From positions 1-15,009 of the forward strand of contig JANTQF010000539.1 of NCBI GenBank assembly GCA_032988165.1: DNA of 15,009 nt, given 5' to 3'. The DNA comes from Emmonsiellopsis sp. PD_33 (taxonomy: Eukaryota; Ascomycota; Eurotiomycetes; Onygenales; Ajellomycetaceae). Both the position numbers and the translations under genes were made by a program. This document shows positions 8,619 to 15,009 of the stretch, piece by piece (the first letter of the stretch is position 1; each line of letters begins with the position of its first letter). The notes under the pieces were generated by a model. The model ran no database searches. It saw only the letters and a list, made by a program, of their open reading frames with translations, and was not told where the DNA came from.

Positions 8619-8636
8619 CGGAACTTTACAGTTCCG
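8619..8636. promoter_or_regulatory. Inverted repeat CGG-N12-CCG upstream of the flavoenzyme
   Basis: A perfect 7-bp inverted repeat, CGGAACT, four bases (TTAC), then AGTTCCG. The outer triplets form CGG-N12-CCG, the geometry bound by Zn(II)2Cys6 binuclear cluster dimers. It lies about 265 bp upstream of the flavoenzyme ATG. The binding factor is unknown, and no such factor is encoded in this window. Confidence 0.45.
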
Positions 8637-9895
8637 CCCGTTTTGACTGCTATTTTGTATTAGTAGGAGCCACAAGCATAGCTTGGGGGGGGAAACCCTC
8701 CCATGAAAAATAAAATCCATAATAACAGACGGCATAACGGTCAGGCCATCAAGCAGCACTCGGCAGCGGGAGCGGGGAGGATCCGCACGCCGAATTCCCC
8801 CAGGAGCGTTAACTAATAACTCGTCGATTTAGCATGTGTCTTACTAACCTTTAGAGTTATGGCAGGAAGGGAATCCTAGCCATGTGGGCTTTGCACCCCC
8901 CTCTGATAACTCTCCGGCGTCAATTTCAGCCCTGACTCCAACGGAATTCTGTTGCCAGCCGGGCGTTCGTTATTTTTGCCATTTGGTGCCACACTCCTCG
9001 TTCGCATCTTTCTTTGGAGCATGGACCGGCAACATGTGGAACCCTGCCTCATTGCGCGTGCCGCGCCGAGGCTGGTGAGGACTAGTTACCCCGGCTCTTC
9101 AGGGCGCTATCCACGATCACCGATGGTGCAAGGTTTCCCCATATTTCAACCCACAGCTTTGTCCAAGGCCGTCCCACGATTCACAACACGGGCTAGTTTG
9201 GGCGAGAGTCTGTCAGTCGACGCGGGGCAGATCATGCCTGATGCTCGGACGAAGGGGTAACGTACAATCTCTGTCTCCAGGAGAGGCTGTTCAAGGTGAG
9301 GTTGGTTTGGGTTTACAAGGGGGTTGATGGATGCTAGCGCTGATGTCACATGACATAGCCAAATTGTTACCTAATCAAAAGGGGTTCAACCTTCTCATAC
9401 ATGTACGCGGTGTCCTCCTCATTCTCTCTGATAAAGGGGGGTTTTGTTTTGGGATAACTCCTCATTAAGACTGGCACTGCAAGTAAGAAGAGCGGTCTTC
9501 TAATGGAGTAGCGATACCCGCAGACAGGCATACAACGATCCAATCCCAGGGCACAGTGTACCAGCATGTCTATCATGGACTTAATTGATGAAAGAACAGC
9601 ATTGTCACATCTCTAGATCTGCGTGTTATTATTTTTATTTTGGATGAAAGCTCTTTCATCTCCAGGGAGGTGCTTTGCCCCCAACAGATGCAGATATTGG
9701 GAGTCAAACCGCACCTCACCACTCCTCAGTTTGATGGATGGAGCCAAAGCTAGCAGGATTGGCTACGGAACTGCCAGGGGCCTCTCCCTAGAAGATCCTA
9801 GAACCTAAGAACTGCTATTGAGCCTCTCATCTCTATCAATCAGACCACCGCAAGCATGCAGGACCCCTGGAGACTTTTATCTTATGAGGGTCCCA

Positions 9896-9917
9896 ATACC
9901 AGTTGGCAGACTGGTAT
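9896..9917. repeat. 8-bp inverted repeat with 6-nt loop
   Basis: ATACCAGT, then TGGCAG, then ATACCAGT's exact complement ACTGGTAT. It is a perfect 8-bp stem-loop in otherwise unannotated intergenic DNA, about 240 bp beyond the oxidase stop codon. It may be a protein-binding palindrome or chance. Confidence 0.45.
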
Positions 9918-10140
9918 GCCTTCCATAGAACCCAGATTGTGGCCTGAAAGATAGTAAGCCACCTCCCACCCAAAGCTGGAGTACCCCAAGCTAGCCACCA
10001 TGAGTGCTATAAGCTTGTTGAGGGACCATCACATTTCTAGATACATTCATCTTACCTCTCAAACAGACGACCACATGCCCCGCTAATCTATCCAAATACA
10101 AGTTATCCATCAGTCAACCAGAAAACAGCCGAATCCCTAT

Positions 10141-11665
10141 CTACAACACGGCCTTATTCTTCGCCTCCTTCAACGCCTCCCCAACCAGCCCCGCCACATC
10201 CGCCGAACACCCATACGACGACTGATACCCGAACCCGCCATGGCCATAATTATGCACAACCCACACGCCATCAATCTTCTCCTTCTCAACTCTCGTGCCG
10301 CCCTCGCGCAGGGGTCGAAGACCAACGCCGTGGCGGATGATATCGAGCCCCTCGATGCCGCGCTGCTTGCCGTTCTCGTCTTTGCCGACGAGTTGAGGGC
10401 ATAGCTCGACGCAGCGCTTCATGATGCGCACGGCGAGCGATGGGTCCGGTTGGGATTCCCAGTTGTGTTTTTGGTAGCAGCCGCCGAGGATTGTGCCGCC
10501 GCCTGGAGAATTGTGTTATTTTGTTTGGTTCCCGTTAAATGCAGCAGCAGGAGAAGGGAGAAAAGGGGGGAAAGTGGGGGGAGGAATAGTAACTAACCCG
10601 CGGCTCTCTTCATAATATAGCAAACCTCATCCTCGCCATCGTCACATCCCGAAACCGAGGCCATTACGCCCGGGTCATTCCTGACAACGACTATCTGGCC
10701 GCGAGCGGGGTACATTTTCTGGTCTTCCACACCACCAAGTTTCCGCGCAGAAAGACCCGTGCAGTTCACAATGAGATCGGCCTTTTTGCCGGAATGGTGA
10801 GCGTAAGCTGCATCGGCGACGTGTTTAAAGACAGCACGCTTGAACACGACGCCGTTCTCTAGGCACTGTGATACTAGCCACGGTAGGTAGATGGCAGTGT
10901 TGATGCAGATGGATGTGAAGGAGGTGGCTGAGTCGATGCCTGGGGCCAGTTCGTCCTTGGAGAGAACACGGAACTGTGAATGTTAAAACACATTACTTCA
11001 CTGTTTATATGAAGGGGGCCAATGGCTGGTATTAGGAGAATACACACATCAGAAAAGAGATTTTTGAACCAGGGGTCTTTCCTTGACAGCTCCTTAGCCC
11101 ACTGTCCGGTGACGGAGTTTGCATCCTTTTCCCGAGTATTCATGACGTTCCCTATTCGATCTGTTAATGATGCGTATTCATCAGCTGCACAAACAATAAC
11201 AGTGGACGGGCAAGATAATAATAATCAATGAAAAGAACTGCGTACGTTGAAAGTGAATGCCAGCCTTGGGGTGATTCTTGGCCAGATCCTCCAACACTGG
11301 CCAAGTATCCGTTTCCCATTTCGCGTGAGAGGTGCCTGGCTCCCCAACTCTGTTCGATATCAAAATAGCAACGTCATTAGCACTGATAGCGGATAGCGTA
11401 TAGCTGGTAACGGAGGAAACACGGCTCACGGAAGATAGTTTGCGCCTGCCCATGGAGAGCAGTATTCGATGTCATAGTCGCCGGGCATATGTTTTGCAGC
11501 GACGGTGATTTCATTAGACGAATCCCTCGAGAGCAGCAGGGCGGTGGTCAATCCGGAGACGCCTCCTCTATAGATACCGGAGAAATGAGTCAAAATATTC
11601 ACATTGTGGGGGAGCTGGGGGATTCAGGGAGCGTACCCCACCACGACAATCTTGTTTCCTCCCAT
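10141..11665 (-). CDS. DAO1: D-amino-acid oxidase
   Basis: FAD-dependent oxidase that converts D-amino acids to 2-oxo acids, ammonia and H2O2, allowing their use as nitrogen or carbon source. Minus-strand exons are 11665-11637, 11567-11430, 11349-11246, 11184-11048, 10973-10598 and 10502-10141. Introns are 69, 80, 61, 74 and 95 nt, and the frame gives 381 aa. The N-terminal Rossmann motif is VVVGGGVSGLTTA (residues 7-19; GxGxxG at 10-15). Then come SPWAGANYLPV (typical of DAAO), HFQ, and PARGQIVVVRN. Tyr255, Tyr271 and Arg324 (in GVGLRPLR) correspond to Tyr223, Tyr238 and Arg285 of the Rhodotorula enzyme, which fix the substrate carboxylate. The C-terminal signature is HNYGHGGFGYQSSYGC (346-361). 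The protein ends NKAVL, not the usual -SKL/-AKL peroxisomal signal, so its compartment is uncertain. No other D-amino-acid gene is adjacent. Confidence 0.95.
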
Positions 11666-12861
11666 TGTAGGTTGTAAATATATTCCCCGTGTAGATTAAG
11701 TGAATGACAACAGTCGTAGAGTGTTGAGAAGGGTCAGAGAGAGACTCGTGGGAGCGAGCGGTGTAATATACGGCTGGTGAATGTGGAGAGGGTCGCAGTT
11801 CTGTGGTGTATCTTATCGCCGGACCCAGGCGCTAGATGCCAAGCGGGGACCGACAGTGAACTATGGGCTGATATTGATAGAACCCAAATGCTACGGTAGC
11901 GGGCTGGCGGGGTGCCTGGCCAGCTTCGTGGAAAGCTTCGGGATGGGCTACCATGGCATTGATCAGAGAATTGTATGGTAGGTTGGGTATATTCACAAAT
12001 GACGGCATTGTAGACTCTGGAGTGAAAGAGGGTTTGGTGAAGGCCGGGCAGTCGGTCTGTTAAAGACCTCGCCGTCCTCGCCCTGTTCCTCATCTTTCTC
12101 ATCTCTCTCTCATCTCGCTCTCTTCTCTTCTGCCACCCGTTGCACTGCACCAGACGCACTCTCCCGCTCTCTCTCCAGCTTGTCCGGCTCTATCTCGACT
12201 TTTCTCTCGAATCTCCGACGCTTATCGGCTCTCGCTATTGCCGGCCCACAGCAGCTGCAGCCGAGAAATCGCCCAGAACCGCCTAGTGTGCTCGCCAACA
12301 GCTGCCCGCCCTGCCACCGCTGGCTGCTTACCTCATCTCGCACCAGCCAATCAAACACCGCTGATTCTGCCACTTTTGGCGACTGCATCAGGTAAGCGGT
12401 GTGAGGTTTCCTTGTTCCCCACGTGACTTGTCTTGGCGCGGACAGCTCCCTGGACTGCACTTTGAAGTCACTTTTTGGCCGCATCGACACGGCAAAGACA
12501 ACCTCACTCCGTCTCCTCTCCACGACGAGCGTCCAGCGGCTGTCTCTGCTCTCTGCTGCCGCTGTCTGGCTCGCGGGCTTCTGGTGGCGCGTCCCGGGGC
12601 TGTCTGCTCTGTTCCCCCGCCCAATTACACTAATCTTTAATATTCACCTCTGCCTCCACACTACCTTCTGCGTTGCCCGCTTAGCCCTTTCACGCGTTTT
12701 CTATACACATTTCTCTTCTGCTCCAACCCCCAACCACCACCACATTTTGCTTCATAGATTCTCTCATATACCTCCCTTCCCCTCTTCTATATCACCCGTT
12801 TCTTGCCGGCAAAAAATTCCGCCTCCCAGATGAAGTCCTTTAGTTCTGTTCTCTTGCAACC
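11666..12861. promoter_or_regulatory. Divergent promoter region of oxidase and OTU genes
   Basis: This 1.2-kb stretch separates the oxidase start (minus) from the OTU protease start (plus). Plus-strand pyrimidine tracts, notably TCT/CTC-rich 12089-12132 and C/T-rich 12650-12800, resemble fungal core promoters and 5' leaders, and suit transcription toward the OTU gene. CCAAT boxes occur on the plus strand at 12347-12351 and about 12620. A good donor-like GTAAGC at 12392 could start a 5' UTR intron, but no clear acceptor decides this. Open frames across it lack motifs. Confidence 0.5.
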
Positions 12862-14774
12862 ATGGCTAACCTTCCATCCCCCGGCACTAGAATCGTGCCC
12901 ATTATGGCCGACAACTCAATGTCCGCCTCTGCCCCTGCTAGTAACAGGTCGAGCTCCGTTGGGAAGTGTGCCATGAAGGGAGCAATTTTTACTGCCGACG
13001 AACTCAAACTTCAGTGCCTGGAGGAGGCCGGCTTGTATGCCTATCCCATTGCGGGCGATGGTGAGTTCTCCTGTTGGCGCTGTTCTTTGTTCTGAACTTC
13101 CCGTGTGCTTTGTTGCGTTTAGTATACAGAAGGGGGACTAGCGGCTAATATATGAGGACTGCTTGTATTTATTAGGGAATTGTCTCTTCTCCTCTCTTGC
13201 AGACCAGTTGTATGCAGATCCCGCAAGACACCCTGAAATACGGGCCCGGGTTGTCGAGCACATGCGGAGTAACTTTGACTACTTTCTGGGCTTTACTTCA
13301 CATATCGGAGGCGACCGTCGAGCTCCCAGAAGAGCTGCTGCTGAAGCTGCAAAGCGTCGTTCTACCACTATTGACAGAGCATCCACCCCATCCGCCCAAC
13401 GAGAGAGACTCGAACGGAATCTCAACATGATGGCAACACTTGGCACTTGGGGAGGGAGCCATGAAATACAAGCTTTCTGCCAAGCTTTCAATCTGGATGT
13501 TGTTGTGTATAGATCAAGTGGAGTTGGACATTTTCTACCGGAGACGGCCGGCCCGGATCCAGATCGCAAGCAAGTGCATATAGCGTATCACGTACGTCAA
13601 ACAGTTTATCCCATATTGCTTGTTCCTGTGCTGACCTGTCTTTAAGGACTTCCGCCATTATTCGTCCGTGCGAAATGCCGATGGGCCACACATAGGACTC
13701 CCCAATGTTCCAAAACGACCTCTAGAGAGCGACAGCGAAGGTTCCTTTAAGGGAAAATATACTAGCTCCAAGGATGAGAAATCTGCAACTCCCGAGTCAC
13801 AATCCACAACTCCCGACATTCAATCTCACTCCGCAACTCCCGACACTCAATCCCGATCCGCAACTCTTGACGCTCAATCGGCAACTTCCAGGTCGCAGTC
13901 CGCAACTCTTGACCCCCAATCCTCCATCAACTCCCAATCCGCAACTCTTGACACTCAATCTACCACTCCCGACCTACAATCTTCAGCTTCCCACTCTCAA
14001 TCCGCACCTCCCAGCTCACAATCACAAATTTCTCCACTTGACCCGGCTCAGCTCCCGTGGGTGGTCACTTTCGTCGCAGAATCGGTTCCAGGCTCCGACG
14101 AGGATGCAATTAGGGCTATGCTCCACCAGTACGGCACGGACATTTCTGCGGCCATCACCGCCCTCCTAAGCAAGCCCCACGGCACGCTACCAATCTCCAC
14201 CGGCAATTCGGACGAACCACGGACACCCCGCGCTGGTTCTCACCCCCTATCACGCCAGGCTTTCGGCCACTTTGGCTCGTCCTCGCGCTCCTCCTCGCGC
14301 CATAGCACCGCTAGCAAGCGGTCCGCTGACGATAGCGACCTCGAGGAAGGACGGAGCAACGGCCATGTGGCTCGAAAGTCCCGTGGTAGGGGTCGCAAGC
14401 GCCGCATGCTGGAGGATGTCACCGTCGACATCCTCGGGCATCGTGACGAGGTTATTAAAATCAACGTCTACGATGACAAGAAGAAGACGGTGGCGGAATC
14501 CGCCATGCCAGCGCTTGGCGCCCCTCCCGGCGGCAGACGCTCCACCCGGCAGACCGCTGCAGACAGCGACATCAAGCTGTCTGCTGATGCTGGCCAAGTC
14601 AATGGCAGTAATGCCGGAGACGACAACAGGAGCGAGGGGACATTGTCCCCTAATGCCAGCCAGGGTTCGAGAACCATCGAACCCAAGGTCGCTGTCGACG
14701 CCGATGCCTCCTCAGATGAGGAGGCAGACAACCCCAACGACAGCGACTACGTGGAGGAAGAAGGGGAAGAATGA
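12862..14774 (+). CDS. OTU-family deubiquitinase, OTUD3-like
   Basis: A cysteine protease expected to cleave ubiquitin chains. Exons are 12862-13060, 13176-13591 and 13647-14774 (introns 115 nt, GTGAGT...TAG, and 55 nt, GTACGT...AAG), giving 580 aa. The OTU core spans about residues 48-215. Asp66 and Cys69 lie in GDGNCLFSSLADQLY, rebuilt across intron 1, and His209 lies in HIAYHDFRHYSSVRN, rebuilt across intron 2. These form the catalytic set. The core holds a basic/Ala-rich insert of about 40 residues (RRAPRRAAAEAAKRR...) before GTWGGSHEIQAFCQAF. Residues 251-333 are Ser/Thr/Gln-rich degenerate repeats. Residues 342-380 (VAESVPGSDEDAIRAMLHQ...) resemble a UBA/CUE-type helix bundle, as found after the OTU domain in OTUD3. 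A basic patch at 448-458 (RKSRGRGRKRR) suggests nuclear targeting, and the tail 562-580 is strongly acidic. A second in-frame ATG lies at residue 15. It shares a divergent promoter with the oxidase but no obvious function. Confidence 0.93.
13782..14030 (+). repeat. Coding degenerate repeat (SATxDxQS units) in the OTU linker
   Basis: About ten imperfect units of 21-27 bp encode variants of SATLDTQS, for example SATPESQS, SATPDTQSR, SATLDAQS and TTPDLQS. At DNA level the recurring core is CCGCAACTCTTGAC with CAATC. The array lies between the OTU domain and the UBA-like segment, so it probably acts as a flexible, phosphorylatable linker. Copy number is likely to differ among strains or species. 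Confidence 0.8.
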
Positions 14775-15009
14775 GTTTCATTCTTCCCCTTGTAGTTTAA
14801 TGACACGCAACGAGTTTTGATGTTTTGTTTTCGTCTTGTTTTTCTTTTTTTCTCTTTTTCCTTTTTTATTTTTCTTTTTTCTTTTTTTTTTTTTTGCAAT
14901 TTTACTTGATTTATTTGTAGTAATCTAGGGGTTCCTTTCTAGTCGATCATCATCGGCTGTGGTTTAAAAATTGAACTAGATATATATTATCATCTAGATG
15001 AGTCTACGT
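14775..15009 (+). other. 3' flank of the OTU gene, T-rich
   Basis: After the TGA at 14772-14774 the plus strand becomes strongly T-rich (about 14818-14895), as expected for a fungal 3' UTR and polyadenylation region. An AT-rich segment follows to the window end. I see no further gene. Confidence 0.5.

Larger units (their letters stand above)
8356..10140. other. Gene-free intergenic stretch
   Basis: About 1.8 kb between the flavoenzyme start and the D-amino-acid oxidase stop. Open frames on either strand are all under about 105 codons, with no recognisable motif, and I could not reconstruct a split gene, tRNA or transposase remnant. The part next to 8355 must contain the flavoenzyme promoter; the part next to 10140 holds the oxidase 3' end. 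Inverted repeats at 8619-8636 and 9896-9917 stand out. Confidence 0.5.

Noticed and set aside
8884..9260. Plus-strand open frames in the large intergenic stretch
   Set aside because: Two overlapping short frames without start context, motif or splice structure that would join them to anything recognisable.
12347..12366. Plus-strand CCAAT-N12-ATT as a HapX site upstream of the OTU gene
   Set aside because: It fits CSAATN12RWT, but a single match has a chance of about 1 in 16 per CCAAT box, and the gene has no known iron link.
12392..12397. GTAAGC as donor of a 5' UTR intron of the OTU gene
   Set aside because: A good donor, but no convincing branch site and acceptor pair before 12862 can be chosen from sequence alone.
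12423..12833. 136-codon plus-strand open frame upstream of the OTU ATG
   Set aside because: It lies in pyrimidine-rich leader DNA, so it encodes Ser/Leu/Pro/His low-complexity sequence. No motif, and it stops before the real start.
13774..14169. 131-codon repetitive open frame overlapping the OTU linker
   Set aside because: It is the out-of-frame reading of the Ser/Thr/Gln repeat, giving a matching Pro/Leu/Asn repeat. The OTU frame is continuous and carries the domains.

Overview
The window reads as nuclear DNA of a filamentous ascomycete, most likely Eurotiales (Aspergillus or Penicillium type). The genes are broken by short introns of about 55-160 nt with GTAAGT/GTACGT-like donors. All the proteins recognised belong to standard fungal families: an SreA-type double-finger GATA factor, Tvp15, a BBE-like flavoenzyme, D-amino-acid oxidase and an OTU deubiquitinase. 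Splice sites below were assigned by reading the sequence, and every intact gene closes in frame from ATG to stop.

Layout: (1) 173-2065, minus strand: sreA, the iron-responsive GATA repressor of siderophore biosynthesis and iron uptake, 589 aa in three exons. (2) 2066-3772: a gene-free stretch holding the sreA promoter. It has three CCAAT boxes in sreA orientation, two of which fit the CBC:HapX consensus CSAATN12RWT, and one exact ATCWGATAA site, the SreA consensus. (3) 3773-4617, minus strand: Tvp15, a four-span Golgi membrane protein of 137 aa in five exons. (4) 4618-5257: intergenic, with a three-fold 12-bp repeat containing CCCCT (STRE-like) cores and four CTTGGC copies. (5) 5258 to about 6390, plus strand: the dead, truncated N-terminal half of a drug/metabolite MFS transporter. 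(6) 6657-8355, minus strand: a signal-peptide-bearing BBE-like FAD oxidoreductase, 495 aa in four exons, one intron being GC-AG. (7) 8356-10140: about 1.8 kb with no recognisable gene. (8) 10141-11665, minus strand: D-amino-acid oxidase, 381 aa in six exons. (9) 11666-12861: divergent promoter region with pyrimidine-rich tracts. (10) 12862-14774, plus strand: an OTUD3-like OTU deubiquitinase, 580 aa in three exons, with a Ser/Thr/Gln-rich repeat linker, a UBA-like helix bundle, a basic patch and an acidic tail. (11) 14775-15009: its T-rich 3' flank.

The genes do not form one obvious pathway. Conserved housekeeping genes (sreA, Tvp15, OTU) flank an accessory-looking middle made of the MFS relic, the secreted flavoenzyme and the amino-acid oxidase, possibly what remains of a small catabolic or metabolite cluster. 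The most informative regulatory observation is the sreA promoter, where apparent HapX and SreA sites lie within about 170 bp. That is the expected wiring for the HapX/SreA iron-homeostasis feedback loop. I did not find a convincing wholly new system.
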